Of a stretch of 64,000 nt of DNA, positions 26,060-35,378 are shown piece after piece; position 1 is the first letter of the stretch, and each line of letters opens with the position of its first letter. Source of the stretch: Ensifer adhaerens (GTDB lineage: Bacteria > Pseudomonadota > Alphaproteobacteria > Rhizobiales > Rhizobiaceae); the NCBI RefSeq assembly GCF_028993555.1, contig NZ_CP118611.1, positions 1,606,001 through 1,670,000 on the forward strand. Direction: 5' to 3'. The notes beneath the pieces were generated by a model. The model was not told the origin of the DNA and searched no databases. It saw nothing but the letters and a program-made list of their open reading frames with translations. Position numbers and translations under genes: made by a program.

Positions 26060-27262
26060 TCAGGCGGCGAGACGGCGGCGTTCTTCAAGGGCGACGGCCG
26101 GCGGGGCGGCGCTGTCGACGCCCATTTCATTGAGGGATTCACGAGCGGCTGCGACCACGCGGCGCATGACATGTTCGTCCATGCGACCGATGCAGCCGAC
26201 GCGGAAACTGTCGACCACAGTCAGCTTGCCCGGATAGATGATGAAGCCCTTGTCCTTCATCAGGTCGTAGAAACGATCGAAGGCGAAGGCGGGATGGGCC
26301 GGGCTGAAGAAGGTGACGATGATCGGCGACAGCCACTGGTCGGCGAGCAGCGTCTCGAAGCCGGCCTCACGCATGCCGGCGACCATCACGTCGCGGTTGC
26401 GGGCATACCGCCCGCCGCGCCCGGCGACCCCACCTTCTTCGCGGTGCAGCCGCAGTGCTTCGAGGAAGGCCGCGACCACATGGGTTGGCGGCGTGAAGCG
26501 CCACTGGCCGGTCTTGTTCATGTAGTCCCACTGGGCGTGCACATCGAGGCTCAGCGAATGGCTGCGGCCTTTGGCAGCCTCCAGCTCGTTCTTGCGGGCG
26601 ATGACGAAGCCGAAACCAGGCACCCCCTCGATGCACTTGTTGGCGGAGGAGACGATCGCCTCGTAGCGGAAGTCGTTGACGCCAGCGGGCACGGCGCCGA
26701 AGGCGCTCATGGAATCGACCAGCAGCTTGCGGCCTCGGGAGTAAACAGTGTCGGAGATCTCCTTCAGAGGATTGAGAATGCCGGAACTGGTCTCGCAATG
26801 GACGACAACGACATGGGTGATCGCCGGGTCGGCATCAAGGGCGGCTGCGACTTCCGGACCGCGCGGCGGCATGTAGTCGCCCTTGTCGATCGTCACGTGG
26901 TCACGGCCGAGATAGGCAAGCGTCTGGGCGATGCGCTTGCCATAGGCACCATTCATCAGCACCAGCACCTTGCCGTCCTTCGGAACGAAGCTGCCGAGCA
27001 TGGCCTCGACGGAAAACGAGCCGCTGCCCTGCATCGGCACGCAATCGAACTCGCCCTTGGTATCGCCGGCAATGTCGAGCAACTCGCGGCGAAGCTTCGC
27101 CGTCATCGCCCGGAAGTCTCCATCCCAGGAGCCCCAGTCCCGCAGCATGGCTTCCTTGACCTCGTAGGCCGTTGTCAGCGGGCCGGGCGTAAGCAGATAG
27201 GGCTCGCCCAGCCTCGGCGTTTCCAGGGGCGCGATGGTTTTTTCAGAAGCGGTGTTTGGCAT
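26060..27262 (-). CDS. phnW: 2-aminoethylphosphonate-pyruvate transaminase
   Basis: A 400-residue class V fold-I aminotransferase that converts 2-aminoethylphosphonate and pyruvate to phosphonoacetaldehyde and alanine. The LLTPGPLTT start motif, the PLP aspartate in LLVDSMSAFG and the Schiff-base lysine in SSANKCIEG (Lys209) match PhnW. The ATG at 27262 follows GAGGA. It opens the operon whose next steps are PhnY and PhnA, giving complete breakdown to acetate and phosphate without C-P lyase. Confidence 0.95.
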   Translation of the reverse strand: MPNTASEKTIAPLETPRLGEPYLLTPGPLTTAYEVKEAMLRDWGSWDGDFRAMTAKLRRELLDIAGDTKGEFDCVPMQGSGSFSVEAMLGSFVPKDGKVLVLMNGAYGKRIAQTLAYLGRDHVTIDKGDYMPPRGPEVAAALDADPAITHVVVVHCETSSGILNPLKEISDTVYSRGRKLLVDSMSAFGAVPAGVNDFRYEAIVSSANKCIEGVPGFGFVIARKNELEAAKGRSHSLSLDVHAQWDYMNKTGQWRFTPPTHVVAAFLEALRLHREEGGVAGRGGRYARNRDVMVAGMREAGFETLLADQWLSPIIVTFFSPAHPAFAFDRFYDLMKDKGFIIYPGKLTVVDSFRVGCIGRMDEHVMRRVVAAARESLNEMGVDSAAPPAVALEERRRLAA

Positions 27263-27322
27263 TGTCCGTCCTCGCGGTTGGCGTGTTCGAGAACGACAAT
27301 GGGGCGGAAACATATATCTGTA

Positions 27323-27362
27323 AAATCGTTCTTTTGTATGAATATATCGATTTCATTTATAC
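27323..27362 (-). promoter_or_regulatory. Candidate LysR-responsive region upstream of phnW
   Basis: AAATCGTTC at 27323-27331 is identical to 29077-29085 in the promoter of the nearby LysR gene. Next to it an imperfect 27-bp palindrome (27336-27362, GTAT...ATAC, 9 of 13 pairs) contains a further AAATC on the opposite strand. Placement 60-100 bases before phnW suits an activator site. Confidence 0.45.
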
Positions 27363-27364
27363 AT

Positions 27365-29017
27365 CTAAGCCGCGGGCACGAGACGGCTTTCGAGCAGGTC
27401 ACCGCTCTCGCGCAGGCGCGGATAGGCCATGGTGGTGACCAGAGAATTGACCTCCTTCAGCGCCCGGACGATCTCCAGGTGCATGTCACTCGAGAGGATG
27501 CTCGCCGCCACACCTTGCCGGAGCCGCTCCAAGTGACTCTTGCTGCTCTCCTCGACGAGCCGACGCACATGCTCCTTCTGCCGGACCATCTCGCGGGCAA
27601 TCACCGGATCGGGCGACACGAGGAGATTGGCCGCGAGCCTGACGTTGGAAGACACGGCCGCGTGCAGCAGGGTGAGCTCTCGCCACCCATCGTGTGAGAA
27701 GGCGCCCGCCCCCTCCAGCCGCTCCTCGGCCATTTGCAGCAGGTTTTTCGCGACCACGTCGCCGGCATATTCCAGGTGGATCGCCGCCTCCGTGAGCTCG
27801 ATGCCGCGTCGTGACTGCTCTTCCGTGAGGATGCCGCGGTTGACGGCGGCGATGTACAGCTTGATCTCGCTATGTGCGCGATGGATGTCGCCGTCGATGC
27901 AGCGCAGCGCCTTGACCGCCTGCGGCGTCGGCGAGTGGATGACGGTCATGACCGGTTCCAGCATGCGGGCGATGAGATTGCCCATGTGCAGCACCTCGCG
28001 CGCCGCGGCCGCAAGCGCCTGTGCCGGCTTGTCGATGAGTCCACGGTCGAGTGCGGTGACATGGACCGATCGGTCGCCAGTCCCGGCGGCGTCCGGCATG
28101 AGCAGCCGGACAAGGCGCGCCATCGACCCGCAGGAGACTGTCCCGACGAGTACGAGCGCGGCATTGAAAAGCACATGCAGGTTGACGAGTTTTGCGGCGG
28201 CCGTCCCGCCCGGAATCCAGCCGAAGGGGGCATGAACCGAGAAAAGGCCGAAAACCGCTGCGCCGAACAGCGCGCGATAGAGCAGGTTTCCGAGCGGCAA
28301 GCGTCGGCCCTCCACCGGCAGGCCGCGTGTCAGCCAGAGCGCGATCAACCCACCGCCGACATTCACCCCGAGAACAAGCGGAATGCCGATCTCGACAGGT
28401 ACGATGCCCTTCGCAGCAAATGTCAGGATCAGGAGGATCGCGGCCACGCTCGAATGCAACGCCCAGGTAAAAAGCGCCGCGAGGATCACCACCGTCAGCG
28501 CGTCCTTGCCAACAAAAGCAACGATAGACGGAAGGAGGGGACTTTGCGCTAGCGGCTGCGTTGCATGGCCGATCATCTGCAGCGACAGAAGCAAAAGGCC
28601 GATGCCAAGCACTGCGCGTCCGGCTTCGACCGCCTTGCGGCTCGATGACTTCAGATGCACGAGGCCGCCGGCCGCAATCATAAGAGGCGCCAGCCAATGC
28701 AGGTCGAAAGACAGAATCTTGACGACGAGCGCCGAGCCGAGATCGGCGCCAAGCAGCACCGCGAGGCCGATATCGAGCGCCAATGCACCGCTGACGGCAA
28801 AGCCGGCTGCAAGCATGGCAACGGCCGTCGAACTCTGCAGCGCAATTGCCACGACGCAGCCGCAGGCGGCAGCGCGTGGCCGGCCGCCGGCGCCGCCGAC
28901 GGTGCGCGCGACGATATCGCCCGCGGCCGCTTCGACGCCCATTTTCACCAGACTCACGGCGTAGAGCAGAAGGACAGTGGCGGCGGCAAGTTCGAGGGCG
29001 ACAGCCGGGAGGTTCAT
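27365..29017 (-). CDS. Na/Pi cotransporter-family protein with PhoU-like C-terminus
   Basis: A 550-residue protein with the NptA/YjbB architecture. Two Na/Pi-cotransporter repeats occupy about residues 1-300, each with the QSS signature (ALQSSTAVAMLAAG near residue 65, with ALHSSVAAI in the second). A helical PhoU-like domain covers about 330-540. YjbB of E. coli exports phosphate, and such proteins are generally tied to phosphate balance. Here it lies between phnW and the LysR gene, where PhnA releases phosphate inside the cell, so export of surplus phosphate is a reasonable inference. Start 29017 follows GGAG. Confidence 0.88.
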   Translation of the reverse strand: MNLPAVALELAAATVLLLYAVSLVKMGVEAAAGDIVARTVGGAGGRPRAAACGCVVAIALQSSTAVAMLAAGFAVSGALALDIGLAVLLGADLGSALVVKILSFDLHWLAPLMIAAGGLVHLKSSSRKAVEAGRAVLGIGLLLLSLQMIGHATQPLAQSPLLPSIVAFVGKDALTVVILAALFTWALHSSVAAILLILTFAAKGIVPVEIGIPLVLGVNVGGGLIALWLTRGLPVEGRRLPLGNLLYRALFGAAVFGLFSVHAPFGWIPGGTAAAKLVNLHVLFNAALVLVGTVSCGSMARLVRLLMPDAAGTGDRSVHVTALDRGLIDKPAQALAAAAREVLHMGNLIARMLEPVMTVIHSPTPQAVKALRCIDGDIHRAHSEIKLYIAAVNRGILTEEQSRRGIELTEAAIHLEYAGDVVAKNLLQMAEERLEGAGAFSHDGWRELTLLHAAVSSNVRLAANLLVSPDPVIAREMVRQKEHVRRLVEESSKSHLERLRQGVAASILSSDMHLEIVRALKEVNSLVTTMAYPRLRESGDLLESRLVPAA

Positions 29018-29076
29018 GCGCGCACTCCGCAAAAGGATGGAATCCGAAAACTATCCTTTGCCGCTTTACATAAATC

Positions 29077-29114
29077 AAATCGTTCGTTTTAATAAAACCA
29101 TAGACCAAATCTAT
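29077..29114. promoter_or_regulatory. Candidate LTTR boxes between the Na/Pi and LysR genes
   Basis: AAATCGTTC (29077-29085) recurs before phnW. ATAGA-CCAAA-TCTAT (29100-29114) is a perfect 5-bp inverted repeat that also fits the LysR T-N11-A pattern. The second site lies 20-34 nt before the LysR start and would suit autoregulation. Confidence 0.5.
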
Positions 29115-29133
29115 CGTCGGGGGCGTCGTCCGC

Positions 29134-30006
29134 ATGCGCTATGTCCAGCTTCGCGCCTTTCACAACGTCGCTATCCACGGCGGCTTCTCGCGTGCGGCTG
29201 AGGCGCTGTTCCTCACCCAACCTGCGGTCTCCGACCAGGTGCGAAAACTTGAAGAAGAGTATGACGTCCTGCTCTTCAACCGGAACAAGAAGCAGGTAAC
29301 GCTGACCCAGGCCGGCCAGCAACTTCTGGAAGTCACACGTCGCATGTTCGACGTCGAGCAGCAGGCACTGGATCTGCTGTCGGAATCGCGGGCGCTGAGG
29401 GCCGGGAAGCTTCGCATCGTGGCGGACGCCGCCCACCACCTGCTGCATATCCTTGCCGCCTTCCGGCGCACCTATCCGACCGTGCAGGTCTCGATCGATT
29501 CCGGCAATACCGAGACAGTCATCACCAGCCTGCATGCCTACGAGGCGGACATCGGCGTTCTCGGCGAGATCCCGCAATCGAGCGATTTCGACATCCTGAA
29601 ACTGAACTCCACGCCGATCATCGCTTTCGCCAGCCGCGACTATCCCCTTGCCGCACAGAAGACCGTGACTTTCTCTGATCTCGCCAAGCATCCGCTGGTC
29701 ATGCGCGAACAGGGCTCCAAGACCCGGCAGAAGCTGGAAGCCATGGCCGAACAATGCGGCGTGCCGCTAACGCCTCTCATCGAAGCCGAGGGGCGCGAGG
29801 CCGTGCGCGAGATCGTGGCCGCCGGCGGCGGGGTTGGCTTCGTCTCCTCGGCCGAGTTCGGCCAGGACAATCGCCTCGTACCCATCCGGATCGCCGCGCC
29901 GGAAATGCTGATGGACGAAGCGCTGATCTGCCTGCGCGAACGCAGCAACGGGAAGCTCGTCAGCGCCTTCTTCGAGATCGCACGCAGTCTTGCAAAGGCG
30001 GCGTGA
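29134..30006 (+). CDS. LysR-family regulator, probable control of phosphonate genes
   Basis: A 290-residue LTTR with an N-terminal HTH (about residues 1-62, including SRAAEALFLTQPAVSDQVRK) and a substrate-binding domain. It is transcribed away from the Na/Pi and phnWAY genes and shares sequence motifs with the phnW promoter region. LysR regulators control 2-aminoethylphosphonate degradation in several proteobacteria. The 3' end lies 7 nt from the convergent pta stop, so it is the outer boundary of the phosphonate module. Confidence 0.88.
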   Translation: MRYVQLRAFHNVAIHGGFSRAAEALFLTQPAVSDQVRKLEEEYDVLLFNRNKKQVTLTQAGQQLLEVTRRMFDVEQQALDLLSESRALRAGKLRIVADAAHHLLHILAAFRRTYPTVQVSIDSGNTETVITSLHAYEADIGVLGEIPQSSDFDILKLNSTPIIAFASRDYPLAAQKTVTFSDLAKHPLVMREQGSKTRQKLEAMAEQCGVPLTPLIEAEGREAVREIVAAGGGVGFVSSAEFGQDNRLVPIRIAAPEMLMDEALICLRERSNGKLVSAFFEIARSLAKAA

Positions 30007-30013
30007 ACAGCGC

Positions 30014-31039
30014 TCACCTGGGCTCCGCCGCCCCACCCGACTGCCCGCCAGTAGCCTGAACAACGGTCACGGCGATCATGTGGAAAACATCGTCGACATT
30101 GCAACCGCGCGAGAGATCGTTGGCCGGTTTTGCCAGCCCCTGCAGGATCGGGCCGATGGCCGCGGCGCCGCCGATCCGCTGGGCGATCTTGTAGCCGATA
30201 TTGGCCGCATCAAGGTTCGGGAAGACGAAGACATTTGCCTCGCCGTGCAGCTCCGAATTGGGTGCCTTGGCCGCGCTGACGGCCTCGACGAAGGCGCTGT
30301 CAAACTGCAGTTCGCCGTCAATCGTGAGACCGGGTGCGGCCGCATGCGCAAGCCTTGTTGCCTCCACCACCTTGGAAACCCGTTCGTGTGCGGCACTGCC
30401 GGCGGTCGAAAAGGAGAGCATCGCCACCTTTGCAGGTTTTCCCGCAAGCGCCTCGAAGGATCCCGCCGACGTGACCGCTATATCGGCAAGACCCTGAGCA
30501 TCGGGGTCCACCACCAGTCCGCAATCCGCGAAGACGAAAGCGCCCTTCTTGGCGTGATGCGGTGCGCACAGCATCATCAGGAAGAAACTCGACACCAGGC
30601 CTACACCCGGAGCGCGGCCGATCGTCTGGAGCGCGGCACGCACCGTATCGGCGGTGGTTGCCACCGCGCCTCCGACCGTACCGTCGGCCTTGCCTTCCCG
30701 CACCATCATCGCGGCAAAGACGAGCGGCGATTGCACCGCCTCGGCTGCCGCATTTTCGTCGACACCCTTGTTTCGGCGCAGTTCGTGGTAGGCAGCCGCA
30801 AGTCGGGGGGTGAAAGGAGACAATACCGGATCCTCGATGCGGATCTCGCCCGGATGTCCGCCGGCGACGGCCAGCCTTTCTTCAACGACTGTACGATTTC
30901 CTATGAGCGTAATCTCGGCGATGCCCGCGCGCACGGCACGCAAGGCTCCCTCGACGATGCGCGGGTCTTCCCCCTCGGCGAGAACGATATGGCGCGGCGC
31001 GGCTTTCGCAGCTTCGAGAATACGGTCGAGCGGTTTCAT
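30014..31039 (-). CDS. pta: Phosphate acetyltransferase of the taurine pathway
   Basis: A 341-residue PTA_PTB-family enzyme converting acetyl phosphate and CoA to acetyl-CoA and phosphate. It has the short single-domain form, without the N-terminal DRTGG/P-loop region of enterobacterial Pta. Motifs include VLAEGEDPRIVEGA at the start and NVFVFPNLDAANIGYK near the C-terminus. It is the last gene after xsc and tauZ, with start and tauZ stop overlapping (TGATG). Xsc makes acetyl phosphate, so this enzyme channels taurine carbon to central metabolism. Confidence 0.93.
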   Translation of the reverse strand: MKPLDRILEAAKAAPRHIVLAEGEDPRIVEGALRAVRAGIAEITLIGNRTVVEERLAVAGGHPGEIRIEDPVLSPFTPRLAAAYHELRRNKGVDENAAAEAVQSPLVFAAMMVREGKADGTVGGAVATTADTVRAALQTIGRAPGVGLVSSFFLMMLCAPHHAKKGAFVFADCGLVVDPDAQGLADIAVTSAGSFEALAGKPAKVAMLSFSTAGSAAHERVSKVVEATRLAHAAAPGLTIDGELQFDSAFVEAVSAAKAPNSELHGEANVFVFPNLDAANIGYKIAQRIGGAAAIGPILQGLAKPANDLSRGCNVDDVFHMIAVTVVQATGGQSGGAAEPR

Positions 31040-32076
31040 CAGGCGTGCCCCAGATAGTGAATGCCGACGAGGATGAAGAGGGCAATGAAGACGGTTTCGG
31101 CGACGATGAGCGCGACGGCGTCGCCGCCGACGTCGAGAACGCGGCGAAGCGACGTCCGCATGCCGACGGCGACGATGCCGGCAAGCAGCGCCCAGCGCGA
31201 GGTTTCCATGCCGGCCTTGGCAACCAGTTCGGGCACGAAGCCGAAAGAGTTGAGCGCCGCAAAGATCAGGAAGGCGACGACGAAGCCGGGCAGAAGCGGC
31301 GGGCGCTGGCCGGTCTCGCCCTCGGGCTGAGGAACATGGCGCAGCGACAGCGAGAAGATGAGCACGACCGGCGCCAGCATGGTGACGCGGATCAGCTTGA
31401 CGAGCGTTGCCGTCTCGCCCGCCTCCGGCGAGACGGAAAAACCCGCACCGACGACCTGTGCGACATCATGGATGGTGCCGCCGAAGAAGATGCCGGTCGC
31501 CCGCGCATCGAGCCCCATGGTTTGGGCGATGATCGGATAGGCGATCATCGCGAGGGTGGAAAGGACCGTGACCGAAAGCACCGTGAAGATCAGGTTGCGC
31601 TCGGAAAACTCGTTCTTAGGCAGCACGGCGGCAATTGCCATTGCCGCCGACGCGCCGCAAATGGCGACAGATCCGCTGGTGATGAGTGCCAGCCGCCAGC
31701 CGCGGCCGAGCAGTTTTGCGGCAAGCAGGCCAAATCCGATGGTGGCCGCAATCGCCGAGATGAGCAGCAGGATCGTGCCGGCGCCGAGCCCGATCAGAAG
31801 ATCGACGCTGATGCGCATGCCGAGCAGCGCCACGCCGATGCGCAGCACCTTCTTGGCGCAGAAATCGATGCCGGCGACGCAGCGCCCTTCCTCCGACAGA
31901 AAATGAAAGGCGATGCCGAGCAGGAGCGCCATCAGCATGGCCGGGGCGCCATAGTGGTCGGAGAGGAACTGGGCGGCGACGGCAACGGCCGCAGTGACGG
32001 CGAAGCCCGGCCAGGAGGTCGCAAAGCCGGAGGGCACGCTGCGGAAACGTTCGTGGACAGAGGCGGTGAAGGTCAT
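31039..32076 (-). CDS. tauZ: TauZ, YeiH/UPF0324-family membrane protein
   Basis: A 345-residue, roughly ten-segment membrane protein of the Cons_hypoth698 (YeiH) family. In several alphaproteobacteria this gene, tauZ, lies with xsc, and a sulfite-export role has been proposed from context, not proven. Conserved features include GVALLGMRISVDL and FFGGTIHDVAQVVGAG. Sulfite is released by Xsc one gene upstream, so an exporter is expected here. The ATG at 32076 is preferred because earlier in-frame starts run into the xsc coding region. Confidence 0.82.
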   Translation of the reverse strand: MTFTASVHERFRSVPSGFATSWPGFAVTAAVAVAAQFLSDHYGAPAMLMALLLGIAFHFLSEEGRCVAGIDFCAKKVLRIGVALLGMRISVDLLIGLGAGTILLLISAIAATIGFGLLAAKLLGRGWRLALITSGSVAICGASAAMAIAAVLPKNEFSERNLIFTVLSVTVLSTLAMIAYPIIAQTMGLDARATGIFFGGTIHDVAQVVGAGFSVSPEAGETATLVKLIRVTMLAPVVLIFSLSLRHVPQPEGETGQRPPLLPGFVVAFLIFAALNSFGFVPELVAKAGMETSRWALLAGIVAVGMRTSLRRVLDVGGDAVALIVAETVFIALFILVGIHYLGHA

Positions 32077-32149
32077 GGTGTCAATCCGGTCGCTTGCGGG
32101 AAGCTGCCCGCCCGGGCTCACCGGGCGGGCATCTGGCAATCGGGCAGGC

Positions 32150-33925
32150 CTAGGCCCGTTTTTGCGGGCGCATGTCGGCGCGGTCGATGCCGGCAACCGG
32201 CACCGGCTTTTTCATCGCATCGCGACGGAAAGGCTCACCGAGCTCCTGGTTGAGGATGACTTCGATGAAGGTCGTCACACCGTTCTTCTGATCGGCGATC
32301 GCGTTGGAAAGAGCCTCGGTGAGCGCTGCCGTCGTGTTGACGGCTACACCCTTCAGACCACAGCCTTCCGCCACCTTCGCGTAAGAGAGGTTGGGGTTGA
32401 GCTCGGTGCCGACGAAATTGTTGGCGTACCAGAGCGTCGTGTTGCGCTTTTCAGCACCCCATTGGTAATTGCGGAAGATCACCATGGTGATCGCTGGCCA
32501 GCCCTCGCGGCCGATCGAGCCCATTTCATTCATGGAGATGCCGAAGGCGCCATCGCCGGCAAAACCGACCACCGGCACGTCAGGGCAACCGATCTTGGCG
32601 CCGACGATCGACGGGAAGCCGTAGCCGCAGGGACCGAACATGCCCGGTGCGAGATACTTCCGCCCCGCCTCGAAGGTCGGATAGGCATTGCCGATCGCGC
32701 AGTTGTTGCCGATGTCGGTCGAGATGATCGCTTCCTTCGGCAGGGCCGCCTGGATTGCCCGCCAGGCCTGGCGCGGCGACATGCGGTTCGGCTCGCGCGA
32801 CCTGGCGCTCTCGTTCCATTCCGTGCCCGGATCGTCGTCCTCGTGGTCCATCGAGGAGAGCTGCTGCTGCCAGGCCGAACGGGTCTGGTGGATGGTCGCC
32901 TTGCGCTCCTCGCGGCCGGCATCGCCGGCAGACGGCGAGAGCAGTTCGAGGATCTGGCGGGCAACCTGCTTGGCATCGCCGCAGATGCCGACCGACACCT
33001 TCTTGGTGAGGCCGATCCGGTCGGCGTTGATGTCGACCTGGATGATCGAGGCGTTCTTCGGCCAGTAATCGATGCCGTAACCGGGAAGCGTCGAGAACGG
33101 ATTGAGCCGGGTACCGAGCGCCAGCACGACGTCGGCCTTGGAAATCAGCTCCATCGCCGCCTTCGAGCCGTTGTAACCGAGCGGGCCGACCGAAAGCCGG
33201 TGGCTGCCGGGGAAGGCATCATTGTGCTGGTAGCCGCAGCAGACCGGCGCATCGAGCCGCTCGGCAAGCTTCATGGAATCGGAAATCGCATTGCCGATGA
33301 CGACGCCGGCACCATTGAGGATGACCGGGAATTTCGCCTCCGATAGCAGCTTTGCGGCCTCGGCGATCGCCTGCGGACCGCCGGCCGGGCGCTCGAAGCG
33401 GACGATCGCCGGCAGGTCGACGTCGATCACCTGGGTCCAGTAGTCGCGCGGGATGTTGATCTGCGCCGGCGCGCAGCCGCGCCAGGCCTTTTCGATGACG
33501 CGGTTCAGCACCTCGGGGATGCGCGAGGGATCGCGCACCTCTTCCTGATAGCAGACCATTTCCTCGAACATCGCCATCTGGTCGACTTCCTGGAAGCCGC
33601 CCTGGCCGATCGTCTTGTTGGCGGCCTGCGGCGTCACCATCAGAAGTGGCGTGTGGTTCCAGTAGGCGGTCTTGATCGCGGTGATGAAGCCGGTGACGCC
33701 TGGGCCATTCTGGCCGATCGCGACCGACATCGTGCCCGTCGCACGGCTGAAGCCGTCCGCCATCATGCCGGCATTGGTCTCGTGGGCGCAGTCCCAGAAC
33801 TTGATACCGGCCTTCGGGAACAGGTCCGACACCGGCATCATCGCCGAGCCGATTATGCCGAAAGCATGTTCGAGGCCATGCATCTGCAGAACTTTGACGA
33901 AGGCTTCCTCGGTGGTCATTTTCAT
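32150..33925 (-). CDS. xsc: Sulfoacetaldehyde acetyltransferase
   Basis: A 591-residue thiamine-diphosphate enzyme that turns sulfoacetaldehyde and phosphate into acetyl phosphate and sulfite. The opening TTEEAFVKVLQMHGLEHAFG and HETNAGMMADGFSRATG match Xsc. The ThDP-binding GDG...N segment is near VGFAGDGAFGISMNEMG, with NYQWGAEKRN following. It is 35 nt after tauY, which supplies sulfoacetaldehyde. Xsc belongs to the acetolactate synthase superfamily, but length, motifs and neighbours leave little doubt. Confidence 0.96.
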   Translation of the reverse strand: MKMTTEEAFVKVLQMHGLEHAFGIIGSAMMPVSDLFPKAGIKFWDCAHETNAGMMADGFSRATGTMSVAIGQNGPGVTGFITAIKTAYWNHTPLLMVTPQAANKTIGQGGFQEVDQMAMFEEMVCYQEEVRDPSRIPEVLNRVIEKAWRGCAPAQINIPRDYWTQVIDVDLPAIVRFERPAGGPQAIAEAAKLLSEAKFPVILNGAGVVIGNAISDSMKLAERLDAPVCCGYQHNDAFPGSHRLSVGPLGYNGSKAAMELISKADVVLALGTRLNPFSTLPGYGIDYWPKNASIIQVDINADRIGLTKKVSVGICGDAKQVARQILELLSPSAGDAGREERKATIHQTRSAWQQQLSSMDHEDDDPGTEWNESARSREPNRMSPRQAWRAIQAALPKEAIISTDIGNNCAIGNAYPTFEAGRKYLAPGMFGPCGYGFPSIVGAKIGCPDVPVVGFAGDGAFGISMNEMGSIGREGWPAITMVIFRNYQWGAEKRNTTLWYANNFVGTELNPNLSYAKVAEGCGLKGVAVNTTAALTEALSNAIADQKNGVTTFIEVILNQELGEPFRRDAMKKPVPVAGIDRADMRPQKRA

Positions 33926-33960
33926 GGGGTGGTTCCTTTCCTGGCAGTGATTTCAGTGTG

Positions 33961-35361
33961 TTAGAGGATCTCGTCACGGAGGTAGTACCAGCGGTACATT
34001 CCCCATTGGCCAAGCCTTCGGAACGGCGTCAGCAGCCCGTGGCCCGGAAGGGACGAAGTGAAAATGGGAAGGTCGAGGCCGCCGCCCTTGCCGGCGACCA
34101 TCTGGGCCATGCGACGCCCGGCCTGGGCGGAGTACATCACGCCATTGCCGCCATAGCCCATGGCGTAGAACAGCCTCTGGGTCGGGTCCGGCTGGAAGAT
34201 GCGCGGCATCATGTCGTGGCTGACATCCACCCACCCCCACCAGGAGTAGTCGATGTCGATGCCGCGAAGAGCCGGGAACTTGCGATAGAGACCGGCGAGA
34301 AGCAGTTCGAGGTGTTTCGGATTGCCGGCGTCGCGCCCGGTGATGGCGCTGCGGCTGCCGATCTGCACCCGTCCGTCCGGCAGCATGCGATAGTAATGAC
34401 GCAGCGTGCGCGTGTCGGTGAGCGGGATGCGCGCCTTGAAATTCAGCGCCTTCTGCTCACTATCCGTCAGCGGCCGGGTGACGATCGAGTTCGACAGGAT
34501 CGGCATCAACCTGTGGCGGGTGAGCGCGTTCATGCCGGGTGACGTATAGCCGGCGGTGGCGATGCAGACGGCGCGCGCCTTGACCGTTCCGCCGGGCGTC
34601 GTCAGATAGTGCACGCCACCCTTGGCGGTGCACTCAAGCACCGGGCTCGAGGTGTGCACCTTGGCGCCCAGCCTGCGCGCGAGCCTCAGATAGCCGAAGG
34701 CGAGCTTGGCCGCGTGAATGCCCATGCCGTCGGGCTCATACATCGCGCCGCGCGCTTCCTCGTCACGGACGAAATCGCGATGGATTTCGTCGCGGGAAAC
34801 CATGCGGGCGCGATAACCGAAGGTGTCGTTGAGGACGCGCACCTCGCTTTCGAGCACCGGCAGCATCTTGTCGCGATGGGCGATATAGAGATGGCCGCCG
34901 TCCTGGGGGTCGCAGTTGATCTCCGGCTCGCGGATCAGCGAACGAAAGAGGTCGAAGCCCTCGGAAATCTCGGCGTGCATCTTGCGGGCGACGTCGACGC
35001 CCCAGCGGGCGATCCATTGCGATCGCTTCAGCCGGCCGGCGGAAATCTGCGCCTGGCCGCCGTTGCGGGTGCTGCAGCCCCAGGCAACGCCATTTGCTTC
35101 AAGCACCGTCGCCTTGATGCCGTGCTCGCGCGCCAGATGGATGGCGCAGGAGAGACCGGTGTAACCCGAGCCGATGATGGCGACATCGACATCGATGTCG
35201 CTCGTGACGGGGCCGTCATCCTCCGGTTCCGGGCCGGCAGTGCCGATCCAGTAGGTCGGCGCATAGTCCTTGCCCGTGCCGGGGCTACGGGCATGGTTGG
35301 GGTCGTAGGCCGGATCGAACGGCTCTCTCGCAGGCTTCAGGGGAGTGGCGCGCAGTTGCAT
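33961..35361 (-). CDS. tauY: Taurine dehydrogenase large (FAD) subunit
   Basis: A 466-residue DAO-family FAD protein with the dinucleotide motif VDVAIIGSGYTGLSCAIHLA about 55 residues from the start. A TRNGGQAQISAGR segment follows. TauXY is the cytochrome-linked taurine dehydrogenase described in Paracoccus and relatives; it deaminates taurine to sulfoacetaldehyde. The ATG at 35361 gives the expected length and begins 17 nt after tauX; earlier in-frame codons run into tauX. It replaces the Tpa/Ald route, since no taurine-pyruvate aminotransferase is present in the window. Confidence 0.9.
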   Translation of the reverse strand: MQLRATPLKPAREPFDPAYDPNHARSPGTGKDYAPTYWIGTAGPEPEDDGPVTSDIDVDVAIIGSGYTGLSCAIHLAREHGIKATVLEANGVAWGCSTRNGGQAQISAGRLKRSQWIARWGVDVARKMHAEISEGFDLFRSLIREPEINCDPQDGGHLYIAHRDKMLPVLESEVRVLNDTFGYRARMVSRDEIHRDFVRDEEARGAMYEPDGMGIHAAKLAFGYLRLARRLGAKVHTSSPVLECTAKGGVHYLTTPGGTVKARAVCIATAGYTSPGMNALTRHRLMPILSNSIVTRPLTDSEQKALNFKARIPLTDTRTLRHYYRMLPDGRVQIGSRSAITGRDAGNPKHLELLLAGLYRKFPALRGIDIDYSWWGWVDVSHDMMPRIFQPDPTQRLFYAMGYGGNGVMYSAQAGRRMAQMVAGKGGGLDLPIFTSSLPGHGLLTPFRRLGQWGMYRWYYLRDEIL

Positions 35362-35378
35362 GGCTTTCGCTCCAGCCG

